From Brevundimonas sp. LM2 (GTDB lineage Bacteria; Pseudomonadota; Alphaproteobacteria; Caulobacterales; Caulobacteraceae): a stretch of 64,000 nucleotides of DNA. Below are positions 29,609 through 41,758 of the stretch, piece by piece. The stretch spans positions 1,766,501 to 1,830,500 of the forward strand of contig NZ_CP019508.1 of assembly GCF_002002865.1 (NCBI RefSeq), read 5' to 3'. The translations under genes were made by a program, and so were the position numbers. Below the pieces are notes generated by a model. It saw only the letters and a list, made by a program, of their open reading frames with translations. It searched no databases and was not told the origin of the DNA. Position 1 is the first letter of the stretch. Every line of letters begins with the position of its first letter.

Positions 29609-32353
29609 TCACGACCCCAGACGCCACCATCCGCGCTTGGGTTTGACCGGGGGCGCGGTGATCTGCGCCGGGTCGTTGGCGATGATGGACGACAGATCCG
29701 CCTCGGGCTTGGGTGGAGCCACGTGGGTCACCAGGGTGGCGATCTCGGGCTCGGTCAGCGGCTCCGGCGCGGGTTCGGCTTCCACTTCCATGGCTGCGGG
29801 CTCCGGCGCCAAGGCCGGTTCCAGATCCGGTTCCGCTGCTGCGGTCTCGGCGACGAAGGCGATCTCCGCGTCCAGGGGCGGAGCGATCTCGGCCGTGTCG
29901 TCCGCGACGGTCACGCCCGTGTCCAGGTCCAGCGCGGCCGACGTCTTGCGGCGCACCCGCCGGCGCTGCGGCTCAGCCAAGACCACGGGCGCGGGCGCGT
30001 CGGAGGCATCGTCCGGCAGCATGACGGCGGGCGGCGAGTCCGGGGATCCGTCGGCCGGCATGCCTTCGTTGGTGGCGCGGCCCTCGACCTTCAGGTCGTG
30101 CGGCGTCGCCCGATCGCCACGGCCGCGACCGCGGCGCCGACGGCGCGAACGCCCGCCCTCGCGATCGCCGGCGATCTCGCCGTCCGGCCGTTCGCCGATC
30201 CGCTCCTCGACGTCGTCGGCGGCCGTTTCCATGACCATCGACGGTTCGGGCGCGCGTTCGCCGCGTTCGGTCCGCGCCTGGGGGTTCAGCGGATCGAACC
30301 AGACATAGGGGTCCTCCAGCGACGGCGTGCGGCCGCGCACCCAGAAGAAGTTGCTGGATCCCGTGGCGGCCGTGTCGCCGTCCTCGCGGACCCGGCGTCC
30401 GCCGCGACGTCCCCGACGGCGCCGCCGACCGGCCTCGCTGTCATCGTCGTCCTCGGCGGCCAGACCCTCGACCACGGCCTCGGCGGCGATCGGGGCGGCC
30501 TCCTCGTCCCGGCGACCGCCGCGACGGCGGCGTCCGCGACCCCGGCCGCGTTCGCCCTCGACCCGTTCGGCGCGTTCGGCCCGCTCACGCGGTTCGTCGT
30601 CCTCGGTGTCTTCGCGGTCCAGGGCTTCCTCGTCCTCGGCGTCGAGGATGAAGTCCTCTTCGTCGTCGTTGTCGTCCTCATCCGCATAGGCGGCGTCGTC
30701 GAAATCGTCCTCGAGATCGGACAGGGACACGACGGCCTCGGGCGCGACGAAGTCCTCATTGGTCTCGGTGCGCTCGATGGCGCTCTCGCCCTGACCCAGG
30801 CGGTCGTCGATCTGGATGATCACGGCCAGGCCGCGGCGCTCCAGCAGACGCTGCAGATAGTCGCGCTTGTGGTTCAGGATGTAGAGAGCGACGGCCGAGG
30901 AGACCTTGAGGTTGATCGATCCCGCGCCGTTCTTGCCGGCCTCGATGTCGACCGCGCGCAGCACCATCAGGGCGGCGGACTCGGCCGAACGGACGCGACC
31001 CGCGCCCTGGCAGTGCGGGCAGACCTCGGTGGCGCCTTCCAGCACGCCCAGACGGCGGCGCTGGCGGCTGATCTCCATCAGGCCGAAGCCGGAGATGCGG
31101 CCCATCTGGATGCGGGCCCGGTCGAAGCTGAGCTCGTCCTTCAGGATGCGTTCGACGGTCCGGTTGTTCTTGGACTCGTCCATGTCGATGAAATCGATGA
31201 CCACCAGGCCGGCGAGGTCGCGCAGGCGCAGCTGGCGCGCGGCCTCGACGGCGGCCTCGCAGTTGGTCTTGAAGGCCGTGGCCTCGACGTTGCGTTCCTT
31301 GGTGGCGCGACCGGAGTTGACGTCGATCGCGACCAGGGCCTCGGTCTGGTTGATGACCAGATAGCCGCCCGACTTCAGCGGCACCACCGGCTGGTGGATC
31401 TGGGTCAGCAGTTCCTCGATGCCGTTGGCGGCGAACAGGGGCTTGGACCCCTGGTACAGGTGCACCTTCTTGGCTTGCGAGGGCATCAGCACCCGCATGA
31501 AGTCTCGCGCCTCCTTGAAGCCTTCGAGGCCTTCGACCTGGATGCCGTCGAAATCCTTGTCGAACATGTCGCGCACGGCGCGGCGGACCAGGTTTTCCTC
31601 CTCATAGATCAGCGAGGGGGCATGGGAGGCGAGGGTGGTTTCGCGGATCGTCTCCCACAGGCGCAGCAGATATTCGTAGTCGCGCTTGATCTCGGCCTTG
31701 GTGCGCTTGGCCCCGGCCGTGCGGATGATCAGGCCCATGCCGCGCGGCACGTCGAGAGCGGCGGCCGCGGCCTTCAGGCGCTTGCGGTCGGTGGCCTGGG
31801 TGATCTTGCGGGAGATGCCGCCGCCCTTGCCGGTGTTGGGCATCAGCACGCAGTAGCGGCCGGCCAGGGACAGCCAGGTGGTCAGGGCCGCGCCCTTGCC
31901 GCCGCGCTCGTCCTTGACGACCTGGATCAGCAGGATCTGGCGGCGCTTGATGACGTCCTGGATCTTGTAGCGCCGCATCAGGCGCCGCTTCAGGCGCTCC
32001 TCTTCGGCCATGCCGCCTTCGGACTCGCCGTCGTCGCGGGCGTTCTCGTCGTCGTGATCGTCTTCGGCCGTGTCGGTCTCCGCCATGATGGCGTCGCGAT
32101 CCGCGGCCGGGATCTGGTAATAGTCCGGGTGGATTTCGTTGAAGGCCAGGAAGCCGTGGCGGTTGCCGCCGTATTCGACGAAGGCGGCCTGCAGGCTGGG
32201 CTCTACGCGGGTGACCTTGGCGAGGTAGATGTTGCCGCGCAGCTGGCGCTTGGTCTTCGACTCGAAGTCGAATTCCTCAACCTGGCGGCCGTCCACGATG
32301 GCGACGCGGGTTTCTTCCGCGTGCGCCGCATCGATAAGCATGGTCTTTGACAT
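29609..32353 (-). CDS. rne: Ribonuclease E/G family endoribonuclease
   Basis: A 914-residue protein. It starts MSKTMLIDAAH with an S1 RNA-binding domain (about 35-130), then the catalytic domain with metal-ligand Asp residues around VVIDFIDMDESK and the zinc-link CPHCQGAGR. The C-terminal third is intrinsically disordered, with alternating acidic and Arg-rich stretches, as in scaffold domains of alphaproteobacterial RNase E that assemble the degradosome. The final GWWRLGS motif is also family-like. The 486-base gap upstream probably holds a long 5' leader through which the protein may control its own mRNA, as known for E. coli rne. Confidence 0.95.
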   Translation of the reverse strand: MSKTMLIDAAHAEETRVAIVDGRQVEEFDFESKTKRQLRGNIYLAKVTRVEPSLQAAFVEYGGNRHGFLAFNEIHPDYYQIPAADRDAIMAETDTAEDDHDDENARDDGESEGGMAEEERLKRRLMRRYKIQDVIKRRQILLIQVVKDERGGKGAALTTWLSLAGRYCVLMPNTGKGGGISRKITQATDRKRLKAAAAALDVPRGMGLIIRTAGAKRTKAEIKRDYEYLLRLWETIRETTLASHAPSLIYEEENLVRRAVRDMFDKDFDGIQVEGLEGFKEARDFMRVLMPSQAKKVHLYQGSKPLFAANGIEELLTQIHQPVVPLKSGGYLVINQTEALVAIDVNSGRATKERNVEATAFKTNCEAAVEAARQLRLRDLAGLVVIDFIDMDESKNNRTVERILKDELSFDRARIQMGRISGFGLMEISRQRRRLGVLEGATEVCPHCQGAGRVRSAESAALMVLRAVDIEAGKNGAGSINLKVSSAVALYILNHKRDYLQRLLERRGLAVIIQIDDRLGQGESAIERTETNEDFVAPEAVVSLSDLEDDFDDAAYADEDDNDDEEDFILDAEDEEALDREDTEDDEPRERAERAERVEGERGRGRGRRRRGGRRDEEAAPIAAEAVVEGLAAEDDDDSEAGRRRRRGRRGGRRVREDGDTAATGSSNFFWVRGRTPSLEDPYVWFDPLNPQARTERGERAPEPSMVMETAADDVEERIGERPDGEIAGDREGGRSRRRRRGRGRGDRATPHDLKVEGRATNEGMPADGSPDSPPAVMLPDDASDAPAPVVLAEPQRRRVRRKTSAALDLDTGVTVADDTAEIAPPLDAEIAFVAETAAAEPDLEPALAPEPAAMEVEAEPAPEPLTEPEIATLVTHVAPPKPEADLSSIIANDPAQITAPPVKPKRGWWRLGS

Positions 32354-32839
32354 TGATGGTATCTCTCTGGCGCGCGCGGCCTGTGCCATCTGGGGCAGGG
32401 GCGGCTCGCCGAACGGGGTAAGGGGCGGTGGCAGGCGTCATCCGGTCGTCGCGGCGATGGCCGGGGACGAGGGCGACCGGGCCGCTGAGAGGCACCGATC
32501 CAGAGGGGACGCAGGCGGGATGGCCCATGGGTTCTTGTCTGTCCTGGACCCGCATGCGCCGAGGGCGTCGCAAGATCCGGTTCGGAAGGCCCGCTTCGTC
32601 GATGTCAGGTGCAACCCATCACAGGGTGAGACCTGGCGATCCGCGAAGGCGGGAAGTCAGCGTCGCGCCGGCACCGCGCCAGACCGTCTATGCGGCGGCG
32701 CGATCGTTCGCGAACGGTCCAAGCATAGGCATGCCGGGTGTGAATGAAAAGCCACGATGGATTTCACCGCCGCGCTTAACCCAATTCCAACCGCGATCGG
32801 GCAAGGTGCCGACCAGACTAAAGCCGAACTGCCGGCAGA
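32354..32839. promoter_or_regulatory. Divergent region between rne and the amidase gene
   Basis: A 486-base stretch with no supported gene. It must hold the rne promoter and leader and the amidase promoter. A perfect 12-base dyad CGTTCGCGAACG lies at 32705-32716, and a short TGCCGGCA dyad lies near the amidase start. Frames that remain open here have no family-like sequence. No sigma factor boxes can be placed with confidence. Confidence 0.45.
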
Positions 32840-34066
32840 ATGCGCGGATCCATGCGTTTCAATCTTTCACAGTGGGGCGTCCGGGACTGGGCGCTGACCG
32901 CGCTCGCGCTGGTCGTGTTGGCGGCCGTCCTGCTGGCCGGGACCCGCAGCATGGCGGTCGGGACCGGCGGCGACGTGCTCGGGGTGCGGTTCGGTGGAGA
33001 CGCCGAGCGGACGCGCGTGGTGATCGATCTGGGACGATCGGCGCGCGGGTCCATCGTCGAATCCGGCGCATCCGGTAAGGTGGTCGTGGCGCTGGCCGGC
33101 GTGGGATCCGGTCGCGGCGTGGATGGGAGCGGGTCGGGTCTGGTCCGCGACTGGCGGGTCAGCCCGTCCGGGACGGCGTCCCGGGTGGAACTGGCGCTGG
33201 CCCGGACCGCGCGGATCGAGCGCCGCTTCCTGCTCCCGCCGGGCGACGGGGTCGGTCACTATCGCTATGTGATCGACATCGCCGCCACCGGCGGGCCGGT
33301 GGCCGGAGCCACCACGCGTCCGACGTCGCCGCGCCCCCCCGTCCGCGCCGAGCGCCCCCTGGTCGTGATCGATGCCGGGCATGGCGGCCGCGATCCGGGC
33401 GCCATGGGGGCTCAGCGGTCCGAGAGCCAGGTCACCCTGGCGGCCGCCCTCGCCCTGCGGGACGAACTGCAGCGGACCGGTCGATACCGGGTCCAGCTGA
33501 CCCGCGAGAGCGACGTCTACGTCGACCTCTACCGCCGGGTGCGCATCGCCCGTCAGGCGGACGCGGACCTCTTCATCTCCCTGCATGCCGACGCTGGAGC
33601 GGATCCGGCGATCCGCGGGGCCTCGGTCTATACCCTGTCCGAACAGGGAGCGTCGCGGGCGGTGCGCGAGGTGACGCGGGGCGACAACTGGCATCGTGAC
33701 CTGCACCTTCCCGGGCGCGACCCGTCCGTGGACCGCATCCTGCTGGACATGACCCAGCGCGCCACCCAGAACCGCTCGGCCCAGTTCGCGCGCGTGCTGC
33801 TGACCCATCTGGAAGCCGCGGATCAGGCCCTGCTGCGCCGCAGCCACCGCGACGCCGGTCTGGCCGTCCTGCTGGCCCCGGACGTTCCCGCCGTCTTGTT
33901 GGAGATGGGTTTCATCACCAATCGGGATGACGAGCGCGCGTTGGGCGATCCGGCGCAACGTCGTCGCCTGGTTCGGGCCGTGGCCGAGGGAATCGACCGC
34001 TATTTCCGCGAACCCAGCGCGCCGATGCAGATGGCATCGATGCGCGGAGGGCCGCTATCGCCTTGA
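32840..34066 (+). CDS. N-acetylmuramoyl-L-alanine amidase (AmiC type)
   Basis: A 408-residue enzyme that cleaves the peptide from the glycan in peptidoglycan during septation. An N-terminal signal/TM segment at about 17-35 is followed by an AMIN-like beta domain (about 45-150). The Amidase_3 catalytic domain contains VVIDAGHGGRDPGAMG with zinc His181, the second ligand Glu194 in SESQ, and the ISLHADA and LEMGFITN motifs. ATG 32840 is used; ATG 32852 is also possible and changes only four residues. It is 113 bases before the chemoreceptor gene (60 to its alternative start). Confidence 0.93.
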   Translation: MRGSMRFNLSQWGVRDWALTALALVVLAAVLLAGTRSMAVGTGGDVLGVRFGGDAERTRVVIDLGRSARGSIVESGASGKVVVALAGVGSGRGVDGSGSGLVRDWRVSPSGTASRVELALARTARIERRFLLPPGDGVGHYRYVIDIAATGGPVAGATTRPTSPRPPVRAERPLVVIDAGHGGRDPGAMGAQRSESQVTLAAALALRDELQRTGRYRVQLTRESDVYVDLYRRVRIARQADADLFISLHADAGADPAIRGASVYTLSEQGASRAVREVTRGDNWHRDLHLPGRDPSVDRILLDMTQRATQNRSAQFARVLLTHLEAADQALLRRSHRDAGLAVLLAPDVPAVLLEMGFITNRDDERALGDPAQRRRLVRAVAEGIDRYFREPSAPMQMASMRGGPLSP

Positions 34067-34168
34067 TATCGTTTAGGTAGTTTTACCAGTTCCGTTGCGC
34101 GTTAATATGGAATTGTTTTTCTCACGGTGAAGGTAGCGCTCTGCATTCACCGGGCGTGGACTTCCAAT

Positions 34169-36037
34169 ATGCGTAGAGCTTTGCAATCCCTGTCGGGGCG
34201 GATCGCCCTGATGATCGTGGCCGGTCAGGCTGTATTGTCACTGGGCCTGGTGCTGGCGACTTCCTGGCTGATGACAAATGACGCGAAGGCTCGGGCCGCG
34301 GAACGGCAGGAAGCCAATATGCGTGTCGCCTGGCACGTCCTGGGCGGCTACGGCGAGGGATACGAGGTTCGCGACGGCGCCATCTATGTCGGTGCCACCG
34401 TCCTGAACGACAACTTCGTTCCGGTAGATCAGATCAAGGCCCTGGTCGGGGGTACGGCGACCGTCTTCATGGGTGACACCCGGGTGACGACGAACGTCAA
34501 GAAGCCGGACGGCAGCCGCGCGGTCGGCACGCCCCTTGCCGCGGGCCCCATCTACGACACCGTCCTGAAATCCGGAAAGACCTTCCGTGGAGAGGCTGAC
34601 ATTCTCGGCAAGCCCTTCTTCACGGCCTATGACCCTATCAAAAACGCGAAGGGCGAGGTGATCGGCATCCTCTATGTCGGCATCCCCCAGGCGGAGTTCC
34701 TGCAGAGCGTCACCGAGACCCGGAATGCGATGATCGGCCTTGGGCTCGCGATCGCCGCGGTCGTGACCCTGGCCTGCCTGTTCGGCACGCGCCGTCTGCT
34801 GGGACCACTGGAGGGTCTGACCGCCAATATGTATCGCCTGGCCGAGGGCAAGACGGACATCGATACGCCCTGGGCCCATCGCAAGGACGATATCGGCCAG
34901 ATGGACCGGGCCGTCGGGCAGTTCCGGGACTCCGCACTGGAGCGGATTCGGCTCACTGAAGAGGCCGCACGCGAACGGGCCAAGGCGGACAAGGAGCGGA
35001 TGGCTGTCGAACAGGAGCGCGCCCGGTCAGCTGAGGCCACGGAACAGTCCAGACAATCGGTCGAGCGCGAGCGTGCCCGGACGGCGCAGGAAGACGCCAG
35101 CATCATCGCCACCCTGGGGGACGCCCTGTCCTCCCTGGCGGACGGCAATCTGGCGCGACGCATCACCATCGATCTCGCGCCGAAGGCCGAGCGTCTGAAG
35201 CAGGATTTCAACGCGGCAGCCACCGCCCTGGCCAATACGATGAGCGAAGTGACCGAGGTCGTCGGCGGGGTCGAAGCCGGGTCCGGCGAAATGGCGGGCG
35301 CGGCGATGAATTTGTCGCGCCGGACCGAGCAGCAGGCGGCCGCGCTTGAGGAAACGGCGGCCGCGCTGGACGAGATCACCGCCACGGTGCGCTCGACCGC
35401 GGAAAGCGCCGCACAGGTCGCCGATGTCAGCAGCGCTGCCATGAAGCGGGCCGAGACGGGCGGCGATGTGGCCGATGACGCCAATGCGGCGATGAGCGCC
35501 ATCTCCAAGAGCGCCGGGGCCATCACTCAGATCGTCAGCGTGATCGACGAGATCGCCTTCCAGACCAATCTGCTGGCGCTGAACGCGGGCGTCGAGGCCG
35601 CGCGCGCCGGCGATGCGGGCCGAGGCTTTGCCGTGGTGGCGTCCGAGGTGCGCGCCCTGGCGCAACGCTCGGCGGACGCAGCCAAGGAGATCAAGGTTCT
35701 GATCCTCGACTCCAGCAAACAGGTCTCGTCGGGGGTCGATCTGGTCGGTCGGACCGCGGAGGCCTTGCTGACCATCCGATCCGAGGTCGAACAGGTGAAA
35801 ACCCTGGCCCTGACCATCGCCGCCTCGACCGCCGAACAGGCGACCGCCCTGCAGCAGGTCAATGCCGCCATCAACCAGATGGACAATGTGACCCAGCAGA
35901 ACGCCGCCATGGCGGAGGAGGCGACGGCCGCCAGCCAGATGCTCTCGGACAAGGCCGCCGAACTGGGCCGGCTGGTGGGTCGGTTCGACCTTCAGGCCGG
36001 ACACGCCCCCCGGCAGACCTATTCGCAGGCCGCCTGA
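34169..36037 (+). CDS. Methyl-accepting chemotaxis protein
   Basis: A chemoreceptor of 622 residues from the ATG at 34169. The N-terminal TM is about residues 8-30, and a periplasmic single Cache-type sensor domain follows to about 190; it contains [17 protein letters not shown], typical of sCache_3. A second TM at about 195-215 leads to a HAMP region and a long charged coiled coil (many E/R/A repeats). The signalling hairpin tip is the conserved [17 protein letters not shown] segment. A GTG at 34127 is an alternative start. The leader is AT-rich compared with the rest of the window. The ligand is unknown. Confidence 0.92.
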   Translation: MRRALQSLSGRIALMIVAGQAVLSLGLVLATSWLMTNDAKARAAERQEANMRVAWHVLGGYGEGYEVRDGAIYVGATVLNDNFVPVDQIKALVGGTATVFMGDTRVTTNVKKPDGSRAVGTPLAAGPIYDTVLKSGKTFRGEADILGKPFFTAYDPIKNAKGEVIGILYVGIPQAEFLQSVTETRNAMIGLGLAIAAVVTLACLFGTRRLLGPLEGLTANMYRLAEGKTDIDTPWAHRKDDIGQMDRAVGQFRDSALERIRLTEEAARERAKADKERMAVEQERARSAEATEQSRQSVERERARTAQEDASIIATLGDALSSLADGNLARRITIDLAPKAERLKQDFNAAATALANTMSEVTEVVGGVEAGSGEMAGAAMNLSRRTEQQAAALEETAAALDEITATVRSTAESAAQVADVSSAAMKRAETGGDVADDANAAMSAISKSAGAITQIVSVIDEIAFQTNLLALNAGVEAARAGDAGRGFAVVASEVRALAQRSADAAKEIKVLILDSSKQVSSGVDLVGRTAEALLTIRSEVEQVKTLALTIAASTAEQATALQQVNAAINQMDNVTQQNAAMAEEATAASQMLSDKAAELGRLVGRFDLQAGHAPRQTYSQAA

Positions 36038-36179
36038 GAAGCGGGGGCGTCATCCGGCCCGCCGGCGTCCGTCGCGACGGCGGTCCCGGGCGGTCGGGAC
36101 GCGATATTCGCGTCAGCGTGTTTGCGGTGTCGCCGACGTCGTCTAAACCCTCCTCGATGCCGTTCTGTCGGAGAGCCTG

Positions 36180-38606
<2,427 letters not shown>

Positions 38607-38702
38607 GGCGGGCCCGGACGATCGGGCCGTGCGATTGGCCCTCGACCCCCGCTCCCCGACCCTCTATGTCCGCGCCTCACCTTTGGATCGCAGGAGTGCG
38701 CG

Positions 38703-39825
38703 ATGAGACCGGATGTCGAGGCCATGAAGGCCGACATCGAGCAGAGCGTCGCTCTGCTCAGGAGGCGTCTTTGACTGGGATGTCGCCAATCGAAAGCTCG
38801 ATGAGCTGAACGCGCGGGTCGAGGACCCGACGCTGTGGAACGACCCCGACGCCGCCCAGGCCGTCAGCCGCGAACGCTCGCGACTGAAGACCCAGATCGA
38901 CACCGTCCTGGAGATGGAGTCCGGTCTGGAGGACGGCGTCATGCTGGCCGACATGGCCGATGAGGAGGGCGACGCCGCGACGCTGGAAGAGGCGCGCGCG
39001 ACGCTGAAAGCCATCAAGGACCGCGCGGCCCGGGCCGAGCTGGAGGCCCTGCTGTCGGGCGAGGCGGACGGCAACGACGCCTATCTGGAGGTCAACTCCG
39101 GCGCCGGCGGCACCGAGAGCTGCGACTGGGCCGGCATGCTGCTGCGGATGTATTCCCGCTGGGCCAAGGCCCATGGCTATGAGGTCGAGATCGAGGCGTC
39201 GGAAGACGGCGATCAGGCGGGCATCAAGTCGGCGACCATCCTGGTCAGCGGTCCGAACGCCTATGGCTGGCTGAAGTCGGAGTCGGGGGTGCACCGGCTG
39301 GTGCGGATCAGCCCCTATGACGCGGCGGCCAAGCGGCACACCTCGTTCGCCTCGGTGGGGGTCTCGCCGGTGGTGGACGACACGATCGAGATCGACATCA
39401 ATCCGGCCGACGTGCGCACCGATACCTACCGGGCGTCCGGGTCGGGCGGTCAGCACATCAACAAGACGGACTCGGCCGTGCGCCTGACGCACATCCCGAC
39501 CAACACCGTCGTGGCCTGCCAGGCCGGGCGCTCGCAGCACCAGAACCGGGAACAGGCCTGGAAGATGCTGCGGGGCCGACTGTATGAGCTGGAGCTGCAG
39601 AAGCGCGAGGCGGCGGCCCAGGCCCTGGCGGACGCCAAGACCGACATCGGCTGGGGTCACCAGATCCGCAGCTACGTCCTCCAGCCCTATCAGATGGTCA
39701 AGGACCTGAGGACCGAGGTCGAGACCTCGGACACCCAGGGGGTGCTGGACGGCGATCTGGACGCCTTCATGGGGGCGGCCCTCGCCGCCCGGGTCGGCGA
39801 GACGCGCGGCTCGACGGTGGATTGA
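38703..39825 (+). CDS. prfB: Peptide chain release factor 2 with programmed +1 frameshift
   Basis: RF2 is made from two frames. ATG 38703 opens a 23-codon stretch that ends at an in-frame TGA (38772-38774). A +1 shift at CTT-TGA continues in the next frame to the stop at 39825, giving a protein of about 373 residues. The continuation begins [13 protein letters not shown], the normal RF2 N-terminal region. The GGQ catalytic motif is in [10 protein letters not shown]. The anticodon motif here is SPY in RISPYD, where E. coli has SPF; this is common in alphaproteobacteria. RF2 reads UGA and UAA, and the frameshift is autoregulatory: low RF2 favours the shift. Confidence 0.96.
38760..38775 (+). 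promoter_or_regulatory. prfB +1 programmed frameshift site
   Basis: An internal Shine-Dalgarno-like AGGAGG (38760-38765) lies just before the CTTTGAC slip site (38769-38775). This is the bacterial prfB layout: the SD pairs with 16S rRNA, the ribosome pauses at the UGA, and Leu-tRNA slips by one base. The spacing matches the E. coli element. Confidence 0.93.
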
Positions 39826-39828
39826 TCC

Positions 39829-39858
39829 TCCTCTCCCTCTCTCAGGAAAGGGAGAGGA
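39829..39858. terminator. Hairpin between convergent prfB and bactofilin genes
   Basis: Inverted repeat TCCTCTCCC (39829-39837) and GGGAGAGGA (39850-39858) with a 12-base loop. It is three bases after the prfB stop and eight bases before the bactofilin stop. There is no T-run on either strand, so it may be a bidirectional weak terminator or an instance of a CT/GA-rich dispersed intergenic repeat. Confidence 0.55.
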
Positions 39859-39865
39859 TGAGCGG

Positions 39866-40447
39866 TCAGGCCGGCTTCAGATCGATGACCTGAGGTGCGG
39901 GCGCTGTGGCGGCGACCGGCGTCGGAGCGGCGACCGGCGGCGTCGCGACCGCAACCGGCGTCGGCCGGGGGGCGGGAGCCACCGGGGCGGGGGTGTCGCG
40001 GCGGCTCTGCAGCACGCGACCCTGGAAATAGGCCCCGATATCGATCGACAGTTGTTCGGCGGTGATGTCGCCGTCGACATAGGCTGTCGAGACCAGCTTG
40101 ACCTGCTTGCCGGTCACGCCGCCGACGATACGGCCGCGGACCTCCAGATAGTCTGCGGTCACATTGCCCTCGATGGCGCCAGTCTCGCCGACGATCAGAC
40201 GGCCGACGCGGACGTCGCCCTTGACCGCGCCATCGACCTGCAGGTCGCCGGCGCCGGTCACATGGCCCTCGAACTGCAGATCCGACGACAGGGTCGACAG
40301 GCCGCGCGACGAGGCGATCGGGGAGGGTGCGGCCGACGGGGCGACCGAACGGTTCATGCCCGGCGACGGCAGGTCAGGCAGCGGGGGGATGGGCATCGCG
40401 TTGCTCGGACGGTCGGGCGTCGCCGGCGCTTTGGGCTTATTGAACAA
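39866..40447 (-). CDS. bacA: Bactofilin (BacA-like cytoskeletal protein)
   Basis: A 193-residue polymer-forming protein. The central right-handed beta-helix DUF583 domain (about 50-140) is built from hydrophobic turns such as LQFEGHVTGAGDLQVDG and GAIEGNVTADYLEV; the Pro/Ala-rich tails are disordered. The start is taken as the TTG at 40445-40447, giving MFNK, with a GGAG six bases before it. This agrees with the MFSK start of Caulobacter BacA. Start codons further upstream would overlap the M23 gene more. Bactofilins scaffold cell-wall enzymes at poles or stalks, and the M23 gene beside it is the expected partner. Confidence 0.9.
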   Translation of the reverse strand: MFNKPKAPATPDRPSNAMPIPPLPDLPSPGMNRSVAPSAAPSPIASSRGLSTLSSDLQFEGHVTGAGDLQVDGAVKGDVRVGRLIVGETGAIEGNVTADYLEVRGRIVGGVTGKQVKLVSTAYVDGDITAEQLSIDIGAYFQGRVLQSRRDTPAPVAPAPRPTPVAVATPPVAAPTPVAATAPAPQVIDLKPA

Positions 40448-41582
40448 TTTGGTCTCCTGCTCGGAAGAAGCGTGCTGGGTTCTGGGGTCGGCCATCCATC
40501 CACACCTCATAGTGCAGGTGAACGCCGGTGGAGCGACCGGTCGTGCCCATGGCACCGATCCGCTGGCCCAGCGCGACGCGCTGACCCGGCTGGACCGCCA
40601 GGGTGTTAAGGTGAGCGAAACGAGTCTTGAAACCGTGCCCGTGGTCTATCTCAATGGTATTGCCATACCCTGAACGTACGCCAGCGTACGAAACGACGCC
40701 CGGAGCCGTCGCGTGGATGGGGCTGTTCAGAGGCGCGGCGAAGTCCTGACCCTGATGGACGGCCGGTCGACCGTTGAAGGGATCGAACCGCACGCCGAAA
40801 CCGGAGGTGGTGCGGGCCTGGGTCGGGCGATCGAACGGCAGGCCTTCGGCCGCGTCGGCCAGACGACGCATTTCGGTCAGGTTGTCGGCGGCATGGCGGA
40901 TACGGACGGCGAAAGGCTCGTCGACGTCCAGGATGGTGGCCAGGGCCTTGGGATCCCGAGCCTCGATCAGCGGCCCGCCCAGGGCCGAGCCGCGTGCCCC
41001 ATAGACGGCGGGGTTCAGGCCCGCCAGGCGGAAGGCCAGGCGAAGCCGCTCGGCCCGGGTCTGGGCAAAGTCGCCCGCGCGCTCGATGAGCCGCTCCTGG
41101 TCCATCCTGACGGCCACGATGCGCTGAACCGGGGCGGCCTGGCCCGCGGCCGGCGGCGTCGCCGGGACCAGGACGGTCTCGGCGCCGTCCACGCCGCGAA
41201 ACAGGCTCATCACCTGGGTCAGGGCGGCGTGGCGGCGTTCGACCAAGCCGGCCATCTCATCCAGTCCGCCGGTCGTGGCCGACATCCGCACCACGGCGGT
41301 CTCCAATCGCGCCTGGAGGTCTGCGTTGAGCCGTTCGGACGCGGCGCGGGCGCGGACCACCTCGGCATCGGCGCGGCTTCGGGTCACCAGGTCGAAAATG
41401 AAACCCCCGGACGCCACCAGGGTCCAGCCGGCCAGGATGACGCCGCACAGAGTCAGAAGGATCTGCCGACCGCTGGTCAGAACATAGCCGCGCGTCTCGC
41501 TCTGGGTGCGGAGGTAGATGTGGCGTTCCGGAAACCAGAGTTCGATCCAGGAGAGCCTGACCGCTCCCTTATCTTCCGCCAT
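40437..41582 (-). CDS. M23 family peptidoglycan endopeptidase
   Basis: A 381-residue membrane-anchored LytM/M23 protein. The cytoplasmic N-terminus (about 1-40) is followed by a TM (about 41-63), a periplasmic coiled-coil region, and the C-terminal M23 domain. Zinc-binding residues are in HQGQDFAAP and the HLHYEVW motif. The N-terminal tail likely binds bactofilin. The start at ATG 41582 fits family N-termini. The stop overlaps the bactofilin start by 11 bases, so translation is coupled. Comparable M23-bactofilin pairs in stalked or budding alphaproteobacteria localise peptidoglycan growth (the LmdC-type partner). Confidence 0.9.
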   Translation of the reverse strand: MAEDKGAVRLSWIELWFPERHIYLRTQSETRGYVLTSGRQILLTLCGVILAGWTLVASGGFIFDLVTRSRADAEVVRARAASERLNADLQARLETAVVRMSATTGGLDEMAGLVERRHAALTQVMSLFRGVDGAETVLVPATPPAAGQAAPVQRIVAVRMDQERLIERAGDFAQTRAERLRLAFRLAGLNPAVYGARGSALGGPLIEARDPKALATILDVDEPFAVRIRHAADNLTEMRRLADAAEGLPFDRPTQARTTSGFGVRFDPFNGRPAVHQGQDFAAPLNSPIHATAPGVVSYAGVRSGYGNTIEIDHGHGFKTRFAHLNTLAVQPGQRVALGQRIGAMGTTGRSTGVHLHYEVWMDGRPQNPARFFRAGDQIVQ

Positions 41583-41641
41583 CGTAACACGCCCCCATGT
41601 ACGGAGCCGACTATCCTTCAACTGTTGCTCTGCCGCAATAG

Positions 41642-41688
41642 CGTTCACGAAATGTTAACTACGTTGGCGGGTCGATGCTCCGTGAACG
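41642..41688. promoter_or_regulatory. Inverted repeat upstream of the M23-bactofilin operon
   Basis: Eight-base arms CGTTCACG (41642-41649) and CGTGAACG (41681-41688) flank 31 bases that include GTTAAC. The site is 60-106 bases before the M23 ATG. It could be a regulatory operator; no matching factor is assigned. Confidence 0.35.
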
Positions 41689-41758
41689 AATCTATCCCGG
41701 CCAAGATTCGCGCAGCAGGAGATTTAACCGCCGCCGCCTTTCGTCTGCGCCTGAAGCG

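Noticed and set aside
27272..32350. A very long plus-strand open frame of more than 1600 codons
   Set aside because: It lies antisense to the DsbA-like, M48 and rne genes, which all have clear family motifs. GC-rich codon usage leaves the reverse frames open, so this is a shadow with no domain signal.
38611..38628. GGCCCG/CGGGCC hairpin after the PBP1A gene as a terminator
   Set aside because: Only six base pairs and no T-run. Such GC dyads are frequent by chance in this sequence, so it is not annotated.
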